Origin: Oceanobacillus piezotolerans | GTDB lineage: Bacteria; Bacillota; Bacilli; Bacillales; Amphibacillaceae | Direction: 5' to 3' | Length of the DNA stretch: 64,000 nt | Assembly: GCF_003665065.1 (NCBI RefSeq) | Contig: NZ_RCHR01000003.1 | Coordinates: 186,001 to 250,000 of the forward strand | Shown here: one piece after another, positions 8,844 to 17,394 of the stretch | Position numbering within the stretch: the first letter of the stretch is position 1 | How the letters are laid out: each line of letters opens with the position of its first letter | Notes under the pieces: model-generated | Databases searched by the model: none | What the model saw: the letters and a program-made list of their open reading frames with translations, nothing else | Told to the model about the DNA's origin: nothing | Made by a program: the position numbers and the translations under genes

Positions 8844-11795
8844 TTGCGAATTGAACATGCCAAGATATTTGGTTTTGGAAAATGGGTGGATCACTCTATT
8901 GACTTTTCGAAGGCATCGGGCATTTGTATTTACGGAGAAAATGAATCAGGAAAGTCAACCATTCAACGTTTTATCCTTTTCATGCTATTTGGTCTGCCGC
9001 CGAAACAACGAAACTTTTACCGGCCAAAAACGAGTGGAAGAATGGGCGGAAGATTAACGGTAAATGACACAGAATATGGAAAGTATACGATAGAGCGTTT
9101 GGACGAGGTAAGAAATGGTGCAGCGGTTTGTTATTTGCCAGATGGGGAAAAGAAAGATGAGGAATGGCTAAGAGAAAGATTGCATGGGATGACATTAGAA
9201 ACCTATCAAGCTATTTTCTCTTTTTCGGCTACCGATTTAAATGATATAAAGAGTATGAAGGAAGAAGAACTCGGTGAAGTTATTTTAGGAATTGGCTTGT
9301 CAGGGTCTTCTAAAATTTACCAACTGGAAAAGCGACTCGACCAAAGATTGGCAGGTCTATTCAAGCGATATGGAACAAAGCCAATAATAAATCAACAGCT
9401 TGAAACACTTGAATTGCGTTTTAAAGAACTGCAACAGAGCAAGAGTAAAGAGGCAAGTTATCTGGAAAAGCAGGATAAAAAATCAGAATTACAGACAGAA
9501 ATAACACAGCTTCATGAATCTATCTCTTTTTCAAAAAGTGAATTATCTAAACTAGAGAGACATATTGGAGCATTGCCACTAATTTATGAGTATCGACAAT
9601 ATCTATCAGCTATACAATCTGAAAAAATAGACCGTTCTTTTCCCGAAAAAGGGATAGAAAGACTTCAATCTTTAAAACAAGCTTTGCTTCCAATGCAGAG
9701 TGAGCTTCATCTATTAAAAGAAAATGAGGCAATGTATAGACGAAAGCTGGAAGATCTGCAAACTCAAAGTCCAGCGGGAACTATCATTAGTCAAGCAGAA
9801 GCGGTTTATTCACTTAAAGCGCAATGGCAGGATGATAATCAGCAATTAAAAAAGCTAGTAGCTATGATAGAAAAGGTGACAATTCAAATAGAAACAGAGC
9901 TTGGACGCCTTAATATCGGTTTAGAAAAGGAAGATTTAGAAAATCTTTCCTTTCCATTTCATATTGAGAAAACATGGCAGGAAATAAAAAAACAATATGA
10001 ACAACTAACATTTGAACAGGGCAAATTAAAAGAAGAAGAACATCAATTAAAGCAGGAAAGAAATTATCTACTTAACCAGATTGGGATGCATGAGGATGGT
10101 TTGCTGACAGATGAAACCTATCAGGATTTAGACTCCTTACTGAAAAAGCATAACGAATTTCATTTATTAGAGAAACTCAAAGAAGAAAAGGATCAGGAGC
10201 GGAAATCCTGGAGTAAAAGGAGAAAGAAAAAACAGGAAAAAAGCAAGCAGATTCTTTATATTTTCAGCCTGTTAGCGGTAATCAGCTTTATAGGGACATT
10301 TCTAACAGATATAAGTCAACTTATGTTAGCGGCTTGTTTGTTTGCATTGGTTGGGATAGGTCAGTTCCTATGGAGCTATTATTCAGTGAAAGAAATGGAT
10401 AAGATTTTTACTGAAGGGAATTCATTAAGTAATCCATCATCGTCCTCAGTAGAAGAAAGAAATCGTGCGGAGCAATTAATCCAGATGCATTCCAAACATC
10501 AAAAGGAAATCGCTCAACTAGAAGAAAAGCTAAGTAATAATAATATGAATAGCTTAGCTTGGAAGGAAAAAGAAAAAGCACTTAAGGAAAAGGAAATGCG
10601 GATGAATGAAAGCATTCACACTCAGTATATAAACTATCCATTTTTAAGAAATCTTGAGTTAATCTATTGGCCAGAGCTCTATCATGCTTTAAAAAATGTG
10701 CTGCATATGGAAAGAGAAAGAAAGCAACAGATGAAAGAAATAGAAGAAGTAAAACATAGAATGAGCCAGATAAGCGATAATATAAACGAGTTCTTTGCTG
10801 AAGTGAACTGGACTCTATCAGCAAATATGGAAGAATCTTTTAAAAGAATAGAAGCATTTTTATTAAAACAGGATCAATCAAACCGACAAATGCAGCAATA
10901 TGAAGAATTACTCTCTGAAAGTAAAGAGAAAGAGCATCAGCTTCGTCAAAAAATGACTGGCTATGAGCAGGAAAGAGATGTATTATTTTCCGTTGCTAAG
11001 GTAGATTCTGAAGAAGCGTTTTATCATAAATCAAGAATGCTGGATGAACAAGAAGGAAATGAAATTGCCTTAGAGAAAGTGAAGCTTCAGTTAGAAAATA
11101 TGCTTGCTGTAGCTGATTTAGAATATTATGTAGATAATAAACTAGGTGAACTGGATTTAAAGGAAAAGAAACAACATTCTATGTACAAATTGGATCAATT
11201 AGAAAGAGAATTAAACAACAAAAGGGAACAATTGGCCAGGGTCCAGGCAGAAATTGAAGCGATGGAATCATCCAGTCAATACTCTGATACATTACACCAG
11301 TTTGAAATGGAAACAGAGAAATTGCATCAACTGTCTAAAGATTGGGCTGTGCTGAAGGTTGCTAAAGAAGTCCTGGCAGATACGAAACGGGATTATCGAG
11401 AGAAATATTTATCCATGGTAATCGAACGTACAGCATTTTACTTTCAGCATTTAACAGGTGGTAACTATACAAAAATCTTCGCCCCCTCAGAAGATAAGCC
11501 TTTTATCGTAGAGGCAGAGGATGGGATTAGGTACACCATTAATGAGCTGTCACAGGGTACGGTGGACCAGCTTTATATTTCATTGCGACTTGCAATTAGT
11601 GAAGCAATGAGTGATGTACACCAGCTCCCATTTATAATGGATGATGCTTTCGTTCATTTTGATTCTATCAGAGCACAGCGAATGGTAGAAATAATGGAGA
11701 GCATTTCTGACAGGCAACAGGTACTGTTGTTTACATGTAAAAATGAGGTTCTCAAGAGCTGTGAGAAATTATATAGTATCTCCCTTAATAATTGA
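8844..11795 (+). CDS. yhaN: YhaN, SbcC/Rad50-like ATPase with membrane hairpin
   Basis: A 983-residue SMC-like ATPase, partner of YhaO. The N-terminus has Walker A GENESGKST (about residues 32-40). Long coiled coils follow. The C-terminus has signature LSQGTVDQLYISLRLA, Walker B LPFIMDDAFVHFD and a final catalytic lobe. At the middle, about residues 468-513, where Rad50 has its zinc hook, two hydrophobic segments (ILYIFSLLAVISFIGTFL and LMLAACLFALVGIGQFLW) separated by a short loop predict a membrane hairpin, and no CxxC is present there. The TTG start follows AAAGGGTGAAT; an ATG at 8826 overlapping yhaO is an alternative. Probably a membrane-tethered DNA-processing complex with YhaO (inference). 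Confidence 0.88.
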   Translation: MRIEHAKIFGFGKWVDHSIDFSKASGICIYGENESGKSTIQRFILFMLFGLPPKQRNFYRPKTSGRMGGRLTVNDTEYGKYTIERLDEVRNGAAVCYLPDGEKKDEEWLRERLHGMTLETYQAIFSFSATDLNDIKSMKEEELGEVILGIGLSGSSKIYQLEKRLDQRLAGLFKRYGTKPIINQQLETLELRFKELQQSKSKEASYLEKQDKKSELQTEITQLHESISFSKSELSKLERHIGALPLIYEYRQYLSAIQSEKIDRSFPEKGIERLQSLKQALLPMQSELHLLKENEAMYRRKLEDLQTQSPAGTIISQAEAVYSLKAQWQDDNQQLKKLVAMIEKVTIQIETELGRLNIGLEKEDLENLSFPFHIEKTWQEIKKQYEQLTFEQGKLKEEEHQLKQERNYLLNQIGMHEDGLLTDETYQDLDSLLKKHNEFHLLEKLKEEKDQERKSWSKRRKKKQEKSKQILYIFSLLAVISFIGTFLTDISQLMLAACLFALVGIGQFLWSYYSVKEMDKIFTEGNSLSNPSSSSVEERNRAEQLIQMHSKHQKEIAQLEEKLSNNNMNSLAWKEKEKALKEKEMRMNESIHTQYINYPFLRNLELIYWPELYHALKNVLHMERERKQQMKEIEEVKHRMSQISDNINEFFAEVNWTLSANMEESFKRIEAFLLKQDQSNRQMQQYEELLSESKEKEHQLRQKMTGYEQERDVLFSVAKVDSEEAFYHKSRMLDEQEGNEIALEKVKLQLENMLAVADLEYYVDNKLGELDLKEKKQHSMYKLDQLERELNNKREQLARVQAEIEAMESSSQYSDTLHQFEMETEKLHQLSKDWAVLKVAKEVLADTKRDYREKYLSMVIERTAFYFQHLTGGNYTKIFAPSEDKPFIVEAEDGIRYTINELSQGTVDQLYISLRLAISEAMSDVHQLPFIMDDAFVHFDSIRAQRMVEIMESISDRQQVLLFTCKNEVLKSCEKLYSISLNN

Positions 11796-11861
11796 TTCGC
11801 ATAAACTAAAAAATAGTGTTAAACTATCTTGTAGATTACAATTAGGTGGAGGCGGTTTACC

Positions 11862-12410
11862 ATGCCTGAGCAACATAAAGATACAACAAATTGGAATAAA
11901 CATGAAGAAACAATTGAGAAGTTCATTCAGGTAATCGCGAAAAATATGAATTTATATGGTATAACACCATCAATAGGAAGGCTTTATGGTGTATTATATT
12001 TCTCAGATGAGCCTATGACTCTGGATGATATGCGTGATGCCCTATTTATGAGTAAAACGAGTATGTCAACAGGAGTTCGAACCTTGGCAGATATGAAAAT
12101 GGTTGAATCCGCATATAGAAAAGGAGTAAGAAAAGACCTCTACCAATCAGAAGAGGATTGGTATAAATCCTTTACTTCCTTGTTCGGAATTAAATGGAAA
12201 CAACAAACAGAAACGAATATTGAAGAAGCGGAAGAAACAATGGAAAAGCTAGAGGCATTATATAAAGTTACAGAGGATGAAGCACTGAAAGAACGAATTC
12301 AGCAGGATCTGGATAAGTTAAATTATGCAAAAAATTACTATGAATGGCTTATGAGCTTTATAAAAGTGGTAGAATCAGGAGAAATCTTTAAATATCTTCC
12401 ACGAAAATAA
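11862..12410 (+). CDS. GbsR-family (MarR-like) transcriptional regulator
   Basis: A 182-residue regulator of the GbsR family. The helix-turn-helix lies at about residues 35-85 (ITPSIGRLYGVLYFSDEPMTLDDM ... SKTSMSTGVRTLADMKMV) with the basic wing RKGVRKDLY, followed by a C-terminal helical domain. In B. subtilis GbsR is a choline-sensing repressor of glycine betaine synthesis and choline uptake genes, and OpcR and OpuAR are relatives. No gbsAB or opuB genes are in the window, so its target is unknown. The second family member at 16660-17130 is divergent from opuA. Ribosome binding site GGTGGAGGCGG. Monocistronic with a strong terminator. Confidence 0.82.
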   Translation: MPEQHKDTTNWNKHEETIEKFIQVIAKNMNLYGITPSIGRLYGVLYFSDEPMTLDDMRDALFMSKTSMSTGVRTLADMKMVESAYRKGVRKDLYQSEEDWYKSFTSLFGIKWKQQTETNIEEAEETMEKLEALYKVTEDEALKERIQQDLDKLNYAKNYYEWLMSFIKVVESGEIFKYLPRK

Positions 12411-12441
12411 AAACAGCACCAGGATACCGGTGCTGTTTTTT
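12411..12441 (+). terminator. Terminator after GbsR-type gene
   Basis: AACAGCACC / GGTGCTGTT with an 8-base loop, followed by six T. Confidence 0.88.
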
Positions 12442-12475
12442 GATGTGCTGGAAGCCAGAATTAATATTTTATGGT

Positions 12476-12650
12476 GTTAAAACGTTCCAAGTGGAGAGCA
12501 GCCTGTGTCTAAAAAGCTGACCTAGGCAGAGTAGGAAGTCGCCCGGGACTGTCTAAAAGTTGCTCCAACCGAGTGTGAAGTCGCTCGGCGTCGTCTAAAA
12601 GCTGCCCCAATTGACCGCGAAACTGCCCTGTCCCGCTCCATTGCATAATT
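12476..12650. repeat. Degenerate 21-bp tandem repeats (copy A)
   Basis: The intergenic stretch between convergent genes contains divergent units with a 21-base period, most clearly at 12551-12634 (AAAAGTTGCTCCAA, then AAAAGCTGCCCCAA 42 bases later, with weaker half-units GAAGTCGCTCGG and GAAACTGCCCTG between). The octamer GTCTAAAA recurs at 12507, 12551 and 12593. The region is GC-richer than its surroundings. The same core, AAAAGTTACYCCAA, recurs on the opposite strand at 20595-20760. Confidence 0.65.
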
Positions 12651-12715
12651 GATTTTTAAGTGACCTTCCTGCTTAAATATAAAGCTCACTCTCGAAGTCA
12701 AATAAAATCCATCAC

Positions 12716-13930
12716 TTACTTGATCGCTTCTGTATTTTCATAACGACTATCTAAATAGTCTACAATATGAATAAGATATCCTTCTACTGTCAGTGGTGAT
12801 CTTACAGCTGAACCCCATTCAGGTAAACCGTGGTGACAGAGAATGCAATGCGATAATTGATGAATTTCCTCCAAACTGAAAGTAAGATTCTCTATCTCGA
12901 TAAGCTTTGTTAATAGTAAAACGCCATAAGGAATATGCCCAATCATGACGCCTAACTCATCCATGGTAATGCCTGCCTGTTTTCTAATGCTTGTACTTTC
13001 ATCCGTTGCGGTTGGATAAAGAAAAGAGAACCCATCAAATGTTTTGCCCGCGTGATCATATTCTAGCAGTTTACCAATATCATGAAATAGAATACTAGTA
13101 ATCAACAAGTCATAATTTGGCGTAGTATCTTTATGCTGCATCATTCCATAGAACATTTGATAAAGGTGATCGATTGTATCTTTCCAGACAAACTGCTTCT
13201 CATCCTTTTCTATTGCATTCCAAAGCTCTTTTTTATGAGCCTTTTCCACTACTTGGATTAATTTCATCGTTGCTTTAAAGTGATTCTCTTCAAACTTCAA
13301 AATATATCTAGCAAAACGCATTAAACCTACCGTATGTTTCAAAAGGCCACCAAGATAGTTATGGTGAAAACCTTTTGCAGCAGGGCGGATACTAAATTGC
13401 TTCCAAAATCGGTTCATTGCGGATAGACTCAATTCACGATAGGCACCTTGCAGCTCATATAAATAGGAGAATAGCTCAACTGTTAAGGATTCCATATCCT
13501 GCTGTGTATACGGCAATAAGGAAAAAGGATTGATCTCTTCTGTACAAGGAGAGATTCGTTCAATAGTTAATGATTTAAATCCATTAAACTCCTCGACCTT
13601 TGCAGAAATGTCAAAAACAGAATGCTGTTCAAGGATAGGGAGAGTTCGTTCAACAGCCCCTTGATTGTCCCACATTTTTGCATTTAAGCTTCCTGCATTA
13701 TTGCTGAAGCGTATTTTTAAATATTGTTTATTTGTCTTAGTCTGTTGTACTTGATAATCATTTAGCAAAACTCGAATTTCAACGAAACTACCATGTGCCT
13801 CTCTATCCATCTGAAAGTGCTCTTCACTAGCTGGTAGGTTTGGGGTTGGATATTGTTCCAGTATTTTGGTACGTTCTTCTTCCGTTATAGTAATTCTAAT
13901 CGGAATGATATTATAAAAGTAAGAATCCAT
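12716..13930 (-). CDS. HD-domain protein related to 3'-5' exoribonuclease YhaM
   Basis: A 404-residue protein with an N-terminal OB-fold-like nucleic acid binding region (about residues 45-125, around EIRVLLNDYQVQQTK and KMWDNQG) and an HD metal-dependent phosphohydrolase domain (H in GGLLKHTVGLM, HD in ILFHDIGK, H in CILCHHGLPEWG). This is the YhaM architecture, but YhaM has about 314 residues. Here there is an N-terminal extension and an insert of roughly 50 residues between the first His and the HD pair. It also runs opposite to yhaON, unlike B. subtilis. Probably a divergent YhaM homologue. The ATG chosen follows GGAGGG by 5 bases; another ATG five codons upstream also has AGGAGA. Confidence 0.72.
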   Translation of the reverse strand: MDSYFYNIIPIRITITEEERTKILEQYPTPNLPASEEHFQMDREAHGSFVEIRVLLNDYQVQQTKTNKQYLKIRFSNNAGSLNAKMWDNQGAVERTLPILEQHSVFDISAKVEEFNGFKSLTIERISPCTEEINPFSLLPYTQQDMESLTVELFSYLYELQGAYRELSLSAMNRFWKQFSIRPAAKGFHHNYLGGLLKHTVGLMRFARYILKFEENHFKATMKLIQVVEKAHKKELWNAIEKDEKQFVWKDTIDHLYQMFYGMMQHKDTTPNYDLLITSILFHDIGKLLEYDHAGKTFDGFSFLYPTATDESTSIRKQAGITMDELGVMIGHIPYGVLLLTKLIEIENLTFSLEEIHQLSHCILCHHGLPEWGSAVRSPLTVEGYLIHIVDYLDSRYENTEAIK

Positions 13931-14090
13931 CGTATCCCTCCACATAAATCTCTCCTATTATTGTAACGTACTTTACAAGAGTTTGGAAAATGTAAATTTC
14001 AGGCGGAGACTATTGGAGGATTTAGTTATATTCGTAAATCGGTAAACATATATATCTTCATAGATAGTATGTGGACAAGGAGGAATCGAA

Positions 14091-14288
14091 ATGATCTTAG
14101 GAATACCTTGGTGGATCATAATGGTGATTGGATTAATTTTCTTTAGTGGATATATGGCCTTTCGAACCTCAATCGCAGAGAGAAGACTAGAGCTGCAATT
14201 TATTGAAAGAGAAGGAAGAGTGTATATCAAACGGATGGAAGAAGAAAAGACGAGACGTGAAGAGCAAAGAGAAAGAATTCCAAACTAA
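14091..14288 (+). CDS. yhaL: Sporulation protein YhaL
   Basis: A 65-residue single-pass membrane protein. An N-terminal membrane segment (WWIIMVIGLIFFSGYMAF) is followed by a highly charged tail (FIEREGRVYIKRMEEEKTRREEQ). Matches YhaL of B. subtilis in size, topology and position beside prsA; YhaL is annotated as sporulation-associated with unknown biochemical role. Excellent ribosome binding site AAGGAGGAATCGAA-ATG. Confidence 0.8.
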   Translation: MILGIPWWIIMVIGLIFFSGYMAFRTSIAERRLELQFIEREGRVYIKRMEEEKTRREEQRERIPN

Positions 14289-14316
14289 AAAGGCTATCCT
14301 AGGGACAGCCTTTTTC
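14287..14316. terminator. Bidirectional terminator yhaL / prsA
   Basis: AAAAAGGCTATCC / GGACAGCCTTTTT forms a hairpin with A-tract and T-tract on either side, located between the convergent ends of yhaL and prsA. Confidence 0.85.
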
Positions 14317-14326
14317 TTGTCATTGA

Positions 14327-15214
14327 TTAACCTTGTGCTTCTTCTTCTTGGGCAGGTTCTTCTTTAAACATATCTTTGTATTCGTCTATTTTAATGTCTA
14401 CTTCAGCTTCTTCGATTAAACTGTTGATTTTTTCTTGAAGTTTAGTTGCATCCACTTGTTGTGCAACAAGTTCACGACGAAGTTCATCTTTTACTTCTTC
14501 AAACTCGCCAACTTCTTCCTCTGTATCACGAATATCATTTACTTTAATAATATGATATCCATATTGTGTTTGAACTGGGTCACTGATTTCTCCAACTTTC
14601 ATGCTATATGCAGCATCTTCAAATTCAGGAACCATATCTCCAGTAGAGAAATATCCTAAGTTACCACCGTCTTGAGCAGTGCCATCTGTTGAATATTCTT
14701 TAGCTAATTCAGCAAAATCTCCACCGTCATCAAGCTTTTGTTTTACTTCCTTGGCTGTTTCTTCATCTGCTACTAAAATATGCTGTGCATCAATTTCTTT
14801 TAAGCTACGATCGTATTTTTCCTGTAATTCTTCATCTGTAATTTCAATACCCTCTGCAGCTGCTTGCTCCTGCAACAATGAAATATAGATAATATTACGG
14901 AAGTTTTCTTCACCGCCGAATTGTTGCTGTATTAGCATATCATATTGATCACCGTACATATCTTTCATATATTGTACTTCATTATCCACATCTTCTTCTG
15001 ATACTTCATAGTTGTCTTCCAAAACCTTCACTGTAACTAGTTCTTCTAGTACAGCTTCACCATTACGGGATTTCAATTCTTCATAGAATTCTTCCTTTGT
15101 AATATCTCCTGCTGCGGTTTCTGCTACAACCTCTGAATCTGCCCCATCTGAGTTGCAAGCAGTTAATGTAAGTACACTAGCAGATAGAGCCAGTGCGATC
15201 GCTACTTTTTTCAT
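14327..15214 (-). CDS. prsA: Foldase lipoprotein PrsA
   Basis: A 295-residue extracytoplasmic peptidyl-prolyl isomerase anchored as a lipoprotein, assisting folding of exported proteins on the outer membrane face. The signal peptide begins MKKVAIALALSAS and ends in the lipobox LTAC, cysteine about residue 20. The parvulin (PpiC) domain spans roughly residues 130-220 (QHILVADEETAKEVKQKL ... YGYHIIKVNDI), flanked by SurA-like helical regions. The tail is very acidic (EEPAQEEEAQG). The ATG used has GAGGAG 7 bases upstream; an in-frame ATG five codons earlier overlaps that site and is unlikely. Confidence 0.95.
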   Translation of the reverse strand: MKKVAIALALSASVLTLTACNSDGADSEVVAETAAGDITKEEFYEELKSRNGEAVLEELVTVKVLEDNYEVSEEDVDNEVQYMKDMYGDQYDMLIQQQFGGEENFRNIIYISLLQEQAAAEGIEITDEELQEKYDRSLKEIDAQHILVADEETAKEVKQKLDDGGDFAELAKEYSTDGTAQDGGNLGYFSTGDMVPEFEDAAYSMKVGEISDPVQTQYGYHIIKVNDIRDTEEEVGEFEEVKDELRRELVAQQVDATKLQEKINSLIEEAEVDIKIDEYKDMFKEEPAQEEEAQG

Positions 15215-15387
15215 ATAAACACTCCTCATTTATATCTAACTTACTCTTATTTTCGTCAATGATAAATATACCATACTTCAATAGCAAAAAAATAGTTCAA
15301 ACATAAATTAACTAGAAAATAACTAAATTATGCCACAAATATTAAGATATGTAATACAGCAATGAGTTATGGCGCTTCCAGACCAAT

Positions 15388-15436
15388 CAAAAAGAGGCTG
15401 GACATGTTGTTTATCAATTAAGTTGTCCAGCCTCTT
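15388..15436 (-). terminator. Terminator of DUF3267 gene, overlapping its 3' end
   Basis: On the minus strand AAGAGGCTGGACA pairs with TGTCCAGCCTCTT across a 20-base loop and is followed by TTTTTG. The 5' arm lies inside the last codons of the gene. Confidence 0.75.
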
Positions 15437-15977
15437 CATTTAATTTTAATAAAATATCGAACCCATCCTTATCTTTTTGGATAAAGGATTGCTTTGGAGC
15501 TCGAAGAATATGATTAATATACCAAAAGTCAATAAACGTAATTCCAATATGAAGACTTGTGAATAATAGAATATAGACATAGAAGTCAGCAAATAGGAAG
15601 CTTGCTGCAAGTCCAGGAATCGTAATAAAGATGGTTGGTGCACATGCTGTTAATAAAGATACTTTTTTTGTGACGTGAGATTTTGTATAATAGGTGAAAA
15701 CAGGAAACCATTTATAAGTACGTTTAATAACAATTAGTGCACTCTTATTCATTATTTTTAGTGAGATAATATGCATGAATGAGTGCATCGCTGGTAATAA
15801 GATTACAGCAATCAATAGCGGAATAATTCCATACTCGTTCACTTCAATGGAATTATGTACAATGGAATAAGGGACATATAGTATAATGAATGCTAAAACA
15901 CCTATTAAAGTAGAAATAAGGTATAAGCGATGTAGTCCGATTTCTTTCTTGATGTTATATGATTTCCAGCAATTCAT
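15414..15977 (-). CDS. DUF3267 integral membrane protein
   Basis: A 187-residue membrane protein with four predicted membrane segments (LISTLIGVLAFIILYVPY, IIPLLIAVILLPAMH, APTIFITIPGLAASFLF, YVYILLFTSLHIGITFI). Resembles the DUF3267 group of putative membrane zincins, but the HEXXH-like site reads HSFMH (about residues 65-69), so the catalytic glutamate is absent; it may not be a peptidase. Position between prsA and yhaI corresponds to B. subtilis yhaJ/yhaK territory, but I do not assign a symbol. Ribosome binding site GGAGGG, 7 bases before the ATG. Confidence 0.7.
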   Translation of the reverse strand: MNCWKSYNIKKEIGLHRLYLISTLIGVLAFIILYVPYSIVHNSIEVNEYGIIPLLIAVILLPAMHSFMHIISLKIMNKSALIVIKRTYKWFPVFTYYTKSHVTKKVSLLTACAPTIFITIPGLAASFLFADFYVYILLFTSLHIGITFIDFWYINHILRAPKQSFIQKDKDGFDILLKLNEEAGQLN

Positions 15978-16200
15978 GATGTTCCCTCCTGCTTAGCAGA
16001 TGATTCTTATTAATTCTTTGAGAATCATAGTATGTTTTAGGAGAAAAATCAATAGTTTTTTTGTTAATTTTTATCATAATTTTTAAGGATTGAATATGAG
16101 AGGGTTTTTAGACTAACTGGATAATAAGCACGGTGAATACCAAGTTTAAATTTTAAAGAGAAAAAGAATGAAGCAATACGGTTATAGGGGGTATTTTCTG

Positions 16201-16557
16201 TTGGGGGAAATGGAGAATTCTGATACATGCACTTTTCATATTCAATTACTTTCAAATACTGTTGACATGGAACAATATCCATTTATCAAGCTAATTATAG
16301 AGAATGATATATCCAAGGAAGAATACAAGTCTTTGCTAAATATGCTCCAATACTTAAATGATAAATATGACGCCCAGAAAGAGGAGGGGCTGATTGACTT
16401 TACATCCCTATTAATCCATTTCGCGGGAATGTTAAATGAAAAGCTAGATCCAAACGATACGATTCAAGCATTAAAAAAAGAAGGTTATTATCCTTCTTTA
16501 ATGAACGAATTTATCGATATTTTATATCGTTATGAAGCAAGAAGGAGACGTAGATAA
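16201..16557 (+). CDS. yhaI: YhaI-like DUF1878 protein
   Basis: A soluble protein of about 118 residues matching the DUF1878 family (YhaI). Conserved stretches are TVDMEQYPFIKLI, LIDFTSLLIHFAGMLNEKLDP and YPSLMNEFIDIL. Function unknown; in B. subtilis it lies in the same prsA-hit interval. The start is ambiguous: TTG at 16201 is preceded by AGGGGGT at good spacing, ATG at 16210 aligns best with YhaI, and ATG at 16168 would add 11 residues. The C-terminus ends in an Arg-rich tail (ARRRRR). Confidence 0.75.
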   Translation: MGEMENSDTCTFHIQLLSNTVDMEQYPFIKLIIENDISKEEYKSLLNMLQYLNDKYDAQKEEGLIDFTSLLIHFAGMLNEKLDPNDTIQALKKEGYYPSLMNEFIDILYRYEARRRRR

Positions 16558-16580
16558 TAAAAGATTCTGTTAGGCAGAAA

Positions 16581-16606
16581 TGCCGACTGGGGGAGTCGGC
16601 TTTTTT
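16581..16606. terminator. Terminator after yhaI
   Basis: GCCGACT / AGTCGGC with a 5-base loop of G's and A, followed by six T; lies between convergent yhaI and the GbsR-type gene. Confidence 0.88.
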
Positions 16607-16659
16607 GAGTTATTTCTGCCGCTTAAATCCCTATGAACTATACATAGAGATGATTTCCT

Positions 16660-17130
16660 TCATCCCATATTTTTATATCGATTTTCTAACTCTTGATGAA
16701 AGTCAATCATAGATTCCAATTGACTGGTAAACTTTCCAAAATCATCTGCTTCTATAGCGGTCTTGTTTTCCTCTATGCTCTCCTTCATATGTTCTAATGC
16801 TTCCTTTTGCTGAATGATTTGGTCTGCCCGTTTTTTGAAATAGAAATTCATAAAGGATTTCAACAACTGTGAATTTGCTTCATAAAGATCCTTACGCACT
16901 CCTTTTCTCCATACTCTTGTAACGAGATTAAGATCTAGGAGACTCCGAATATTCGTACTCATAGCTGTTTTGCTTTTTCCCATCGCGATACCCATTTCAT
17001 CCAGAGTAAGCGCTTTATCCGACAAGAACAGATAAGTGTAAAGTCTTGCCTCTAATGGGGTTAGTCCAAACATTTCAATTGTCTTTGAAAATTGAATCAT
17101 TATTTGTTGTGTGTGTTCGACTTCCTTCAT
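16660..17130 (-). CDS. GbsR-family regulator divergent from opuA
   Basis: A 156-residue GbsR-type MarR-like regulator (helix-turn-helix LTPLEARLYTYLFLSDKALTLDEM ... GKSKTAMSTNIRSLLDLNLV, wing WRKGVRKDLY). It is divergently transcribed from opuAA with a 264-base shared regulatory region that contains a 10-bp-arm inverted repeat. In other bacteria OpuAR/GbsR-type repressors sitting next to opuA control betaine uptake, so this one probably regulates opuA (inference from position). The ATG at 17130 has GAGGGGATT about 10 bases upstream; a longer frame to 17175 is unlikely. Related to but clearly distinct from the gene at 11862. Confidence 0.83.
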   Translation of the reverse strand: MKEVEHTQQIMIQFSKTIEMFGLTPLEARLYTYLFLSDKALTLDEMGIAMGKSKTAMSTNIRSLLDLNLVTRVWRKGVRKDLYEANSQLLKSFMNFYFKKRADQIIQQKEALEHMKESIEENKTAIEADDFGKFTSQLESMIDFHQELENRYKNMG

Positions 17131-17248
17131 TTTAAACCAATCCCCTCTATACCTTAATAAGATACAACAAATCAATTAATAATTAAAATAGCAAGTTGTA
17201 CTGGATATGGGAGGATCTGGGAGGAATTAAAAGGATTCCGGATGTATA

Positions 17249-17274
17249 TTACGTACAGAATAAACTGTACGTAA
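17249..17274. promoter_or_regulatory. Inverted-repeat operator upstream of opuA
   Basis: TTACGTACAG-N6-CTGTACGTAA, perfect 10-bp arms, lying 30 bases upstream of the presumed opuA -35 and between the divergent regulator and opuAA. Candidate binding site for the GbsR-type protein; the protein-site link is inference. Confidence 0.65.
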
Positions 17275-17304
17275 AAAACAAACGAAATTTACGGGATTTG
17301 ATGT

Positions 17305-17334
17305 TTGAAAAATAACTTGATTAAGGGTTATAGT
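17305..17334 (+). promoter_or_regulatory. Putative opuA sigma-A promoter
   Basis: TTGAAA (17305-17310), 18-base spacer, TATAGT (17329-17334). Reasonable sigma-A elements about 60 bases upstream of the opuAA start. Confidence 0.55.
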
Positions 17335-17394
17335 ATAAAGGTGGTTTGCATGACATAAGCCATAAGTCTTAAGTAGAAGGGTGAGGTGAAACTT

